Shown in pieces: positions 57,080-64,000 of a stretch of 64,000 nt of DNA. Origin of the DNA: an uncultured Prevotella sp. GTDB lineage: Bacteria > Bacteroidota > Bacteroidia > Bacteroidales > Bacteroidaceae. The translations under genes and the position numbers were made by a program. The first letter of the stretch is position 1. Each line of letters opens with the position of its first letter. The notes below the pieces were generated by a model. That model made no database searches, was not told the DNA's origin, and saw only the letters and a program-made list of their open reading frames with translations. The stretch spans positions 124,001 through 188,000 of the forward strand of contig CAJOCR010000008.1 in assembly GCA_905236755.1 (NCBI GenBank), read 5' to 3'.

Positions 57080-58288
57080 GCACTTCTTCCACCAATCATC
57101 ATTCACACCTGAGATAATCCTGGCAAGCTCGTTCATAGCCATACACATCTCACGGCTCACAGTAGTTTGTTTACTATACACATAATTCCAACAGCTCATC
57201 TGCATCATCCAACCTTCTGCACAAGCATAGAAACTCTTTCCATAAGGCTTATAACGCTCGTTAAAGCCATTATCCACAAGTTCTATTACAGGTAACTGTT
57301 CACTAATCAAACGGTCGCGTATAGCCCGTTCTTTAGCGCTTATAAATGCCGACACTATAACAGCACCATTTCTTGCAGCATTCATAACAGCCTCTACCTG
57401 CTTTTCAAACAACGCTGCATCAGCCTTATGACACACAAGGCTCACCTTCTGTTGGTTATTCAGTATATCCCTGTTTCCTAAATAGTCAATACAAAGTCTT
57501 GATGTTCCATCTACAGAAACAGTACTCAAGCGAGGAAGTAAATTAACAAAAGCCCGTTCGAAATCAGCAGCATGAGCCTTAAACCATCTATCCCTTGTTA
57601 GCCCCCTTTTCACAGCATCAAGATTCCAGTTACGTGAACACTTCCTTCTGGTAATAGTAAAAATAGCCCTGTTTTCCCCCTTTATCAATCTTCGCTCAGG
57701 ATTAGCTCGTATATACTCTATTTTTGTGGCTACCTCCTCAGCAGTAACCGCCTCCACATCATTATATCCGTGCACAAAAAGAGCAGGGCCACGATAGCTG
57801 CGTGTGTGGTCTTTGTCATACTTCTTTCTAAACGCTGCAGCGTCCTTATTTAGTTTCTCACTTTTCCATTCAATACCCAGCTCGTCCCAATAAGCATGCG
57901 TGCAGCCTATCATGATACCATTTACTATCTTTCCTAAGTGTTCCTTATTCTCAGGCTTAAGATAAATCAAACAATGTATATGTTCTGGCATAGCTTCAAA
58001 TTCCACTATTTCTATTCCTGAATGGAAATGAAAGCTGTTCATCCACACCTCCTTCACCGCCTGCCCCAACTTTGTGTATCTAACGTGTGGAGCATCTTTC
58101 TCACCACGTTTTGCTTTTGAATTACCTTCAACAACACCTAATATAGGTAATCCATCATGAACATTAAGAGTAATATGGAAATATCCTTCGGTATAGTCAG
58201 TAAGAGAATCGCGCAAAAGAGACTTTGGCGTTTCAGCAATCTTCTTTTGTATTTTAACCTTCCTCTCTTCAGTATATATGTTCTTCAT
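57068..58288 (-). CDS. RAYT-like (Y1/HUH) transposase with extra C-terminal domain
   Basis: A 406-residue protein. The Y1 transposase HUH motif is H103-I-H105 in MPEHIHCLIYL, and the likely catalytic Tyr192 is in KIEYIRANPERRL, which has the Y-x3-NP-x-R pattern of REP-associated tyrosine transposases. Enzymes of this type cut and rejoin single-stranded DNA at palindromes. Residues about 280-406 form a further alpha/beta domain (VSAFISAKERAIRDRL, NERYKPYGKSFYACAEGW) absent from minimal RAYTs of 150-230 residues; I cannot name it. The start at 58288 follows GGAGGATG, a rare Shine-Dalgarno-like sequence here. The stop lies inside a GC palindrome. No terminal inverted repeats of an IS are seen, so it may be a domesticated single-copy gene. 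Confidence 0.82.
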   Translation of the reverse strand: MKNIYTEERKVKIQKKIAETPKSLLRDSLTDYTEGYFHITLNVHDGLPILGVVEGNSKAKRGEKDAPHVRYTKLGQAVKEVWMNSFHFHSGIEIVEFEAMPEHIHCLIYLKPENKEHLGKIVNGIMIGCTHAYWDELGIEWKSEKLNKDAAAFRKKYDKDHTRSYRGPALFVHGYNDVEAVTAEEVATKIEYIRANPERRLIKGENRAIFTITRRKCSRNWNLDAVKRGLTRDRWFKAHAADFERAFVNLLPRLSTVSVDGTSRLCIDYLGNRDILNNQQKVSLVCHKADAALFEKQVEAVMNAARNGAVIVSAFISAKERAIRDRLISEQLPVIELVDNGFNERYKPYGKSFYACAEGWMMQMSCWNYVYSKQTTVSREMCMAMNELARIISGVNDDWWKKCAML

Positions 58289-58336
58289 GTTGCATCCTCC
58301 CACACTTTATCGAAAGATATTTCCATTATTCAAATA

Positions 58337-59530
58337 CTATTCCATATTTGAACTAACAACAGCTGCTCCAGTAGCAATATTTATTTCCCTTTCTTTTTCA
58401 GCCCAAAGTTGCTTTATTGTAGTATCAATATTACCATTATTATAAGCATTAATGATCTCATCACAGAATTTATTTTTCTTAATAAACTTCTTTTCAAGAC
58501 AAGCCCTATAGTAGTTCACAACAGCAACTAACGCACTTCCAAACATATATCTATCCATAGTGAAACTATCTTCATCAAAAGCGTATTTTATACACGATGC
58601 CACGTAAGCCATAAACAACAGTCCAGTTTTGTCTTTAGAGAATTTTTCCTCTACGCTACCAGAAACTAGATGCAACATTTCTGTTTCACTAATCCAGTTA
58701 ATCATATAATTCAAAGCATTATTCATCTGTGATGCTGAAGGATAATGTTCAAGTATATAATTAGCGCAGCGCAACACCTCCCATTTGTGTTCTTTTGTTT
58801 CATCTGCTGTTTTAAAGTTTATTTCTGATGGAATATCAGCAACACCTTCTTCTTTCTCTTTCTTAAGCTCTTTAATCTTGCTTTCTAATTTTTCAGCTTC
58901 ATCCATCATTCCTGCAGCAGTATAATACTTAACAAGATAAGGTGCCTCATTAATATAATAATCAGAATGAACACCGTATATTTCACCTAATAAAGAAAGT
59001 GCACGAAGCTCTGTATTAATAGCATCAGTATATTTTTCCAATGCCGCCTGATCTTCTGATATATGTAACTGAATAAAAGCCAAATGAGAATCTTTATATC
59101 CCAATTTCTGATAAATAGCTTCTGCTTCCTGTGAGTTTTTCAAAGCATTCTCATAATCATTTGCAGAACCCTGATAAAGAGACAGATTATCAAGATAGAA
59201 AGCGCATAACTTATTATCTGTACCATGATATTTTTTATGTAGCTCTACAACATTCTTTGCTATCTCTACAGACTTATCAAACATCTTTAATCTATAATAA
59301 CAACGAGCTTGTTTCACATAGTTATCAATTATAAGACTATCACCTTCTGTTAAATCAGCTTTAAGTAATTTCTGCAGTTCCTCATAAGTATGAACAGCCG
59401 AAGCATATTGCTCTTCATTATAATAACTCCTAGCAATACTATCCATTTTATGGATTTCTGGATTCTTCACATTCTGAGAATATGAAGAAAGACTGCACAT
59501 CAAAGCGCATAAGACAAAGATTTTTTTCAT
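58337..59530 (-). CDS. Exported TPR-repeat protein
   Basis: A 397-residue protein with a signal peptide (MKKIFVLCALMCSLSSYSQ). Helical TPR-like repeats follow (EEQYASAVHTYEELQKLL, MFDKSVEIAKNVVELHKKY, YENALKNSQEAEAIYQKL, MMDEAEKLESKIKELKKE) over about 30-230. A different C-terminal part follows (HKWEVLRCANYILEHYP; RYMFGSALVAVVNYYRACL). Protein-protein interaction in the periplasm is inferred. It has a -7 box at 59569 and the RAYT-like gene is 48 nt downstream on the same strand. Confidence 0.75.
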   Translation of the reverse strand: MKKIFVLCALMCSLSSYSQNVKNPEIHKMDSIARSYYNEEQYASAVHTYEELQKLLKADLTEGDSLIIDNYVKQARCYYRLKMFDKSVEIAKNVVELHKKYHGTDNKLCAFYLDNLSLYQGSANDYENALKNSQEAEAIYQKLGYKDSHLAFIQLHISEDQAALEKYTDAINTELRALSLLGEIYGVHSDYYINEAPYLVKYYTAAGMMDEAEKLESKIKELKKEKEEGVADIPSEINFKTADETKEHKWEVLRCANYILEHYPSASQMNNALNYMINWISETEMLHLVSGSVEEKFSKDKTGLLFMAYVASCIKYAFDEDSFTMDRYMFGSALVAVVNYYRACLEKKFIKKNKFCDEIINAYNNGNIDTTIKQLWAEKEREINIATGAAVVSSNME

Positions 59531-59568
59531 AATATATTTTTAGTTAATATGATTAGTTAATATAGCTG

Positions 59569-59576
59569 CAAATATA
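59569..59576 (-). promoter_or_regulatory. -7 box of the TPR protein gene
   Basis: The minus strand reads TATATTTG, 38 nt before the ATG. Two direct repeats of TAGTTAATAT lie in the leader. Confidence 0.5.
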
Positions 59577-59580
59577 TAAA

Positions 59581-59619
59581 AAAAAAGAATGATTCCTATT
59601 TCAGAAATCATTCTTTTTT
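59581..59619 (-). terminator. Terminator of the acpP-fabF-rnc operon
   Basis: AAAAAAGAATGATT (59581-59594) and AATCATTCTTTTTT (59606-59619) form a 14-bp stem ending in a T run on the minus strand, 20 nt past the rnc stop. Confidence 0.85.
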
Positions 59620-59638
59620 ATAAGATATTGTTAAAATT

Positions 59639-60712
59639 TTATTCCTCAAACGCAGCAGCCTCGGCAGCAGCGATAATTTCTTCGCGAGTAAGAGGCTTAG
59701 CTGATATGTCACTCAAATCAAACTCTTCATCGTCCTTTGCACTCTTGCTTTCTGTTGTCTCGTTATTTGAACGATACATAGGAGACATACGACGAGAAGC
59801 AGAACGATCGTCAAATACCTCTTCCTTGAAAACATTCTCATGTTTCACCTCTGGGGCATTCTCTATATCTTGAGTGATAATGAAATCGTCTTTTACGTCA
59901 GTACTTGGAACATTCTCCACTGGTTCCTCCTCCATCTTAGTGCGGTTTGCTTTTGCAGCAAATACACTATCAATGAACTGAGGTTCCTTACGAAGTCGCT
60001 CAAGAGTGAGCTTGCTGGCCAGTTGTTGACTTTCTTTCTTGCTATAGCCAACACCAGAACAGCCTTTTTGACCCTCGATAATTACTTCGAAGTTGAACAT
60101 CGGACTACCATTAGTATCTTTCTTCTGGTCGAGCATATGGAACTCTAAGTTCACTCTGTTCTTCTGACTCCATTCAATAAGCTTACTCTTGAAGTTTACC
60201 TCCTTATAAGCAACCTTATCGATGTTAATCATCTGAGAAAGAATACGCTTCTTCATAAAACGCATGCATGCATTGTATCCTCTATCAAGATAGATAGCTC
60301 CAACAAGTGCTTCAAAGGCATTTCCTCCCATATAACTGTTATGAGAGGAACTGCGTCCGTTACTCAGAACAAGCTTTTCTATGCCCATTTCTTTGGCAAG
60401 TTTGTTTAGAGTATCACGCTGCACAAGCTTAGATCTTGTATTTGTGAGGAATCCTTCACGTTTGCCTGGGAAGTGCTCATAAACAATGTCACCCACAATA
60501 GCATCGAGGATAGCATCGCCTAAGAATTCCAAACGCTCATTGTTTACTGGGCGTCCCTTAGCATTGCGTCGCATCACACTTTTATGCATCAGCGCAAGTT
60601 TATAGTAGCTGATGTCGTGTGGATAGAATCCAATAATCTTGTATAAAGACGAATAAAGCTCCTTATCCTTGCGGAAAGGGAGCTTTATTTGATCTATAAA
60701 ATTACTCAGCAT
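59639..60712 (-). CDS. rnc: Ribonuclease III
   Basis: A 357-residue double-strand-specific endoribonuclease for rRNA and mRNA processing. The signature NERLEFLGDAILD (58-70, with E62 and D66) and the second acidic site NAFEALVGAIYLD are intact. A dsRNA-binding domain (about 165-240) follows. The last 115 residues or so are an acidic, low-complexity tail (ending REEIIAAAEAAAFEE), longer than in most RNase III proteins of 220-260 residues. The start overlaps fabF by 11 bp. Confidence 0.93.
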   Translation of the reverse strand: MLSNFIDQIKLPFRKDKELYSSLYKIIGFYPHDISYYKLALMHKSVMRRNAKGRPVNNERLEFLGDAILDAIVGDIVYEHFPGKREGFLTNTRSKLVQRDTLNKLAKEMGIEKLVLSNGRSSSHNSYMGGNAFEALVGAIYLDRGYNACMRFMKKRILSQMINIDKVAYKEVNFKSKLIEWSQKNRVNLEFHMLDQKKDTNGSPMFNFEVIIEGQKGCSGVGYSKKESQQLASKLTLERLRKEPQFIDSVFAAKANRTKMEEEPVENVPSTDVKDDFIITQDIENAPEVKHENVFKEEVFDDRSASRRMSPMYRSNNETTESKSAKDDEEFDLSDISAKPLTREEIIAAAEAAAFEE

Positions 60713-61964
60713 ATTTCTTGAATACTACACAACAGTTGTGTCCACCAAAACCGAAGGTATTGCTAAGAGCATAGTTTACCTTACGTTCCTGAGCCTTGTT
60801 GAAGGTGAAATTCATCTTGTAATCCAATTCTGGATCCTCATCACCCTCTTCATGGTTGATAGTAGGAGGAACAATGTCGTTCTTAACACTCAATACACAA
60901 GCCATTGCCTCAACAGCACCAGCAGCACCGAGAAGGTGACCGGTCATTGACTTGGTAGAAGAGATGTTGAGTTCGTATGCATGATCACCAAAGACATCCT
61001 TGATGGCTTTAGCCTCAGAAATATCACCAACATGAGTTGAAGTACCGTGAACATTGATGTAATCAATATCCTCTGGTTTGATGTTGGCATCCTTGAGTGC
61101 ATTCTCCATAACGAGTTTTGCACCAAGACCTTCTGGATGGCTGGCAGTGATGTGATAAGCATCAGCGCTCATACCCTCACCTACCATCTCGGCATAAATC
61201 TTTGCACCACGAGCCTTAGCGTGCTCCAGTTCCTCAAGAACGAGGCAACCAGCACCCTCACCCATAATAAAACCATCGCGACTTGCGCTGAATGGGCGAG
61301 AAGCATGCTCTGGATCGTCATTGCGTGTTGACAGAGCCTTCATTGAGTTGAAACCACCTACACCAGTCTCACAGATAGCAGCTTCAGCACCACCACTAAC
61401 GATGATGTTAGCCTTACCCAAACGAATAAGGTTAAAAGCATCAGCTACTGCATTGCTTGATGAAGCGCAGGCAGATGTTGTAGCGTAGTTAGGTCCGTGG
61501 AATCCAAAATGGATTGAAATCTGACCAGCTGCAATATCAGAAATCATCTTAGGAATGAAGAAAGGCGAGAACATTGGTCCACGCTCTGTGTGCTGACCGT
61601 AGTCAACTACCTCATCCTGAAATGTCTTGATACCACCAATACCTACACCGAAAACAACACCAATGCGGTTCTTGTCTTCTTTTTCAAGATCAATACCTGA
61701 ATCCTTAACACCCTGGATAGCAGAAGCCATAGCCAACTGGCAATAACGATCCATCTTGCGAGCTTCCTTACGATCCATAAAATCAGCAGGATTGAAGTCT
61801 TTTACCTCACAAGCAAATTTTGTCTTGAAAAGTGATGTATCGAAATGTGTAATAGGAGCTGCGCCACTCTTTCCAGCAACAAGGTTCTTCCAAGTTTCCT
61901 CAGGAGTATTACCAACTGGAGTGATAGCACCAAGTCCTGTTACTACTACTCTCTTTAATTCCAT
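60702..61964 (-). CDS. fabF: 3-oxoacyl-ACP synthase II
   Basis: A 420-residue condensing enzyme of fatty-acid elongation. The catalytic triad is Cys166 (TTSACASSSNA), His306 (NVHGTSTHVGD) and His343 (SMTGHLLGAAG). It lies 5 nt after acpP and overlaps rnc. The length is normal. Confidence 0.96.
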   Translation of the reverse strand: MELKRVVVTGLGAITPVGNTPEETWKNLVAGKSGAAPITHFDTSLFKTKFACEVKDFNPADFMDRKEARKMDRYCQLAMASAIQGVKDSGIDLEKEDKNRIGVVFGVGIGGIKTFQDEVVDYGQHTERGPMFSPFFIPKMISDIAAGQISIHFGFHGPNYATTSACASSSNAVADAFNLIRLGKANIIVSGGAEAAICETGVGGFNSMKALSTRNDDPEHASRPFSASRDGFIMGEGAGCLVLEELEHAKARGAKIYAEMVGEGMSADAYHITASHPEGLGAKLVMENALKDANIKPEDIDYINVHGTSTHVGDISEAKAIKDVFGDHAYELNISSTKSMTGHLLGAAGAVEAMACVLSVKNDIVPPTINHEEGDEDPELDYKMNFTFNKAQERKVNYALSNTFGFGGHNCCVVFKKYAE

Positions 61965-61969
61965 TTAAA

Positions 61970-62206
61970 TTACTTCGCGTTCTCCTCGATGTAGTTGATA
62001 GCGTCACCAACAGTCTGGATTGTCTCAGCCTTATCATCAGGAATAGAGATACCGAATTCCTTCTCGAATTCCATGATCAACTCTACAGTGTCCAAAGAAT
62101 CAGCACCAAGATCGTTTGTGAAGCTTGCCTCAGCCTTAACCTCAGCCTCATCAACACCAAGTTTGTCTACGATAATAGCCTTTACTTTGCTTTCAATTTC
62201 TGACAT
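61970..62206 (-). CDS. acpP: Acyl carrier protein
   Basis: A 78-residue acidic carrier. The phosphopantetheine attachment site is Ser37 in [11 protein letters not shown]. It is the first gene of acpP-fabF-rnc. Upstream, TAAATTTG (62267-62274, minus strand) is a candidate -7 box. Confidence 0.96.
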   Translation of the reverse strand: MSEIESKVKAIIVDKLGVDEAEVKAEASFTNDLGADSLDTVELIMEFEKEFGISIPDDKAETIQTVGDAINYIEENAK

Positions 62207-62435
62207 AATTGTAACTTTTTAAAATGTTTATAAATAATTTCTAATTAAAAATCGGATGCAAAGGAACAAATTTATTTTCAATTTAGCAAATATTTCGTCT
62301 AAAAAAGCAGTTTTTCTTGCACAAACACCCTGTTAGTGTGCAATTTTTTTGTATATAAATAACGTAAATATCAAGAAATCAGCATGTTTTAGTTTAATAG
62401 CACACATAAATTATACACCTTTTAAAATAAAATAA

Positions 62436-62467
62436 TTTGCCATTTCAAAAATAAATACCTACTTTTG
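62436..62467 (+). promoter_or_regulatory. Full -33/-7 promoter of the DUF4254 gene
   Basis: TTTG (62436-62439) and TACTTTTG (62460-62467) are separated by 20 nt, the Bacteroidetes consensus. The ATG is at 62496. Confidence 0.7.
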
Positions 62468-62495
62468 CAAATATAACAATAAATAATTGAAGTTA

Positions 62496-63104
62496 ATGAC
62501 ATTTTCAAATCATTGCAACGAAATCTTCAATCGCTCAATAAGCGATTATCACGTAAAAGACAATATTGATACTCCTATCAATAATCCATTTGATGAGGGT
62601 ACTATTGAGAATCGTCTCTATCTAAAAAACTGGATTGATACTGTTCAGTGGCATTTTGAGGATATTATCCGTGACCCTCAGCTTGATCCTGTTAAAGGTA
62701 TGGATCTAAAACATCGTATTGACAAGAGTAATCAGGATCGCACGGACCTTGTAGAACAAATTGACTCTTATTTCCTTGATAAATATAAAGACGTAAAAGT
62801 TCTTGATAATGCAACTATCAACACCGAGAGTCCTGCATGGGCTATCGACAGATTGAGTATTCTTGCATTGAAGATTTATCACATGAAAGAGCAGGCTGAG
62901 CGTACAGACGCAAGTGCTGAACACGTTCAGAAATGTCAGGATAAACTTGCTATATTACTTGAGCAGCAGAAAGACCTTGGTTCGGCTATCGATCAGCTTA
63001 TCACTGATATTGAGGAAGGTCGCAAGTATATGAAGGTTTACCGACAGATGAAAATGTATAATGATGTAGAAACAAATCCTATATTATATAAAGGTAAAAA
63101 ATAA
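62496..63104 (+). CDS. DUF4254 family protein
   Basis: A 202-residue mostly helical cytosolic protein (MTFSNHCNEIFNRSISDYH; NRLYLKNWIDTVQWHFED). In Bacteroidetes this family sits next to family-9 glycosyltransferase genes, as here, so a role in lipopolysaccharide or surface glycan assembly is inferred from context. The frame can begin at a TTG three codons upstream, but the ATG at 62496 is the likely start. Confidence 0.8.
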   Translation: MTFSNHCNEIFNRSISDYHVKDNIDTPINNPFDEGTIENRLYLKNWIDTVQWHFEDIIRDPQLDPVKGMDLKHRIDKSNQDRTDLVEQIDSYFLDKYKDVKVLDNATINTESPAWAIDRLSILALKIYHMKEQAERTDASAEHVQKCQDKLAILLEQQKDLGSAIDQLITDIEEGRKYMKVYRQMKMYNDVETNPILYKGKK

Positions 63105-63113
63105 TATTCTGAA

Positions 63114-64000
63114 ATGACGACTGAGCACTTACTGATTATCCGATTCTCAGCCCTTGGTGATGTAGCTATGACTGTACCAGTGATTTATTCATTGGCACAT
63201 CAATATCCTAATCTACGAATCACGGTTTTGAGTCGGCCTAATATGAAAGTGCTCTTCGAAAATATTGCACCTAACGTTGGGTTCATGGCTGCTAATATAA
63301 AAGATGAATATAGTGGTATCCGTGGACTCAACAAACTATATCGACGACTACTTGCAAAGCAGTTTACTGCTGTAGCCGATTTTCACGGTGTTTTACGTAC
63401 TCACTATCTTAGACTGAGATTTAATATGGGCAACTTTAAAGTTGAACATATTGATAAACACCGCCAGGGAAAACGCGAATTAACTGCCGAAAAAAATAAG
63501 AAACTCATTCAGCAACCTACATCTTTCCAAAATTATGCCGATGTATTGGCTAAGCTTGGATACCCTGTTAAGTTACAGTTTACATCTATTTTTCCACAGG
63601 AAGGTGGAAATCTAAGATTACTACCTGATAAACTATCTCAAAAGCGTGATTTTCAACAGTGGATAGGTATTGCTCCCTTCGCTGCACATAAAGGAAAGAT
63701 GTATCCTTTAGAACTTATCAACGAAGTTATCAACATACTTATCAACAATCATCCTTCATGCAGAATATTCCTTTTCGGAGGAGGAACTAAGGAAAAAGAG
63801 CAAATTAACACTATTGTTGAAAAGCATCCTATAAATTGTATAAGTGTACCTGACCAGTTAAAAGGAATGAATCAGGAACTTATCCTTATGAGCCATCTTG
63901 ACTGTATGGTAAGTATGGATAGTGCTAATATGCACTTAGCTTCGCTTACAAACACACCTGTTATTAGTGTTTGGGGAGCTACTCACCCTTATGCAGGATT
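63114..64000 (+). CDS. Glycosyltransferase family 9 (heptosyltransferase-like), 3' end missing
   Basis: The first 295 residues of a GT-B glycosyltransferase run off the right edge. N-terminal LLIIRFSALGDVAMTVPV is the family hallmark. QQWIGIAPFAAHKGKMYPLE, FLFGGGTKE and the donor-binding MVSMDSANMHLASLTNTPVISVWG are typical of ADP-heptose:LPS heptosyltransferases. It probably adds a sugar to the lipopolysaccharide core; the donor is not certain in Bacteroidetes. It starts 9 nt after the DUF4254 gene. Confidence 0.9.
   Translation, partial: MTTEHLLIIRFSALGDVAMTVPVIYSLAHQYPNLRITVLSRPNMKVLFENIAPNVGFMAANIKDEYSGIRGLNKLYRRLLAKQFTAVADFHGVLRTHYLRLRFNMGNFKVEHIDKHRQGKRELTAEKNKKLIQQPTSFQNYADVLAKLGYPVKLQFTSIFPQEGGNLRLLPDKLSQKRDFQQWIGIAPFAAHKGKMYPLELINEVINILINNHPSCRIFLFGGGTKEKEQINTIVEKHPINCISVPDQLKGMNQELILMSHLDCMVSMDSANMHLASLTNTPVISVWGATHPYAG

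Noticed and set aside
57068..58288. RAYT-like gene as part of a complete insertion sequence
   Set aside because: No terminal inverted repeats with target duplications frame the gene. The palindromes beside it are of the dispersed type, and it appears to be cotranscribed with the TPR gene.

Overview
The window is a stretch of chromosome from a Bacteroidales bacterium, most probably Prevotellaceae (Prevotella/Segatella-like). The evidence is the moderately AT-rich DNA, promoters of the Bacteroidetes type (a -7 box TAnnTTTG, often TATCTTTGC, sometimes with TTTG about 20 nt upstream), the near absence of Shine-Dalgarno sequences, and family-typical genes: fused SpmA/SpmB protein, B12-type TonB receptor, three-subunit fumarate reductase, and the mnmG-uvrC-dtd-mazG-deoC block. 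I see no tRNA, rRNA, CRISPR array, prophage or plasmid gene. The species cannot be fixed from the sequence alone.

Layout. 1-4.2 kb (minus): flippase (partial), SpmAB-like protein, YiiX-like cysteine hydrolase and TonB receptor. 4.6-11 kb (minus): DEAD-box helicase, LOG protein, WbqC-like protein, a probably dead signal peptidase paralogue, LepB and DapB. 11.2-14.2 kb (plus): DUF2851, thioesterase, DprA. 14.3-16.3 kb: two AT-rich genes, a lipoprotein and a secreted two-motif aspartyl protease. 16.3-21.4 kb: M16 peptidase, PfkB kinase, secreted endonuclease-family protein, a 38-residue gene and Dus. 21.6-23.8 kb: a tandem gene duplication followed by 1.1 kb of repeat-rich non-coding DNA. 23.8-25.3 kb: XylE-like sugar transporter. 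25.5-34.1 kb (minus): ybeY, coaD, ruvB, S41 protease, parE, a GNAT-like protein, a methyltransferase and MgtC. 34.3-37.8 kb (minus): frdCAB. 38-44.4 kb (plus): mnmG, a parS-like cluster, uvrC, dtd, two small membrane proteins, mazG and deoC. 44.5-48.4 kb: polyprenyl synthetase and polA. 48.4-51.5 kb (minus): an uncharacterised TPR-like protein and a lipoprotein. 52-54.1 kb (plus): ychF and lgt. 54.2-62.2 kb (minus): mutS, a RAYT-like transposase, a TPR protein, rnc, fabF and acpP. 62.5-64 kb (plus): DUF4254 protein and a family-9 glycosyltransferase (partial).

Most genes are housekeeping: cell envelope (dapB, lepB, lgt, flippase, GT9, polyprenyl synthetase), fatty-acid synthesis (acpP, fabF), DNA repair and replication (dprA, ruvB, parE, uvrC, polA, mutS), tRNA and rRNA maturation (dus, mnmG, dtd, ybeY, rnc) and anaerobic respiration (frdCAB).

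The unusual part lies between the genes. A recurrent modular element combines a short GC-rich palindrome (5-7 bp stem, usually 3-nt loop) with an array of about four degenerate 7-bp direct repeats. At four genes (M16 peptidase, pfkB, dus, mutS) it has the same order: palindrome, array, -7 box. Elsewhere the palindromes or arrays run into stop codons and supply the last residues of proteins (LOG, PfkB, Dus, MazG, Lgt, RAYT). A second class has long inverted repeats whose arms are themselves 7-, 8- or 11-bp arrays. A third is an 11-bp-periodic array family found between genes and also in frame inside two genes. The only transposase-like gene, a RAYT homologue with an extra C-terminal domain, ends inside one of these palindromes. 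This is the best candidate for an undescribed system. A second notable signal is a cluster of parS-like sites between mnmG and uvrC.
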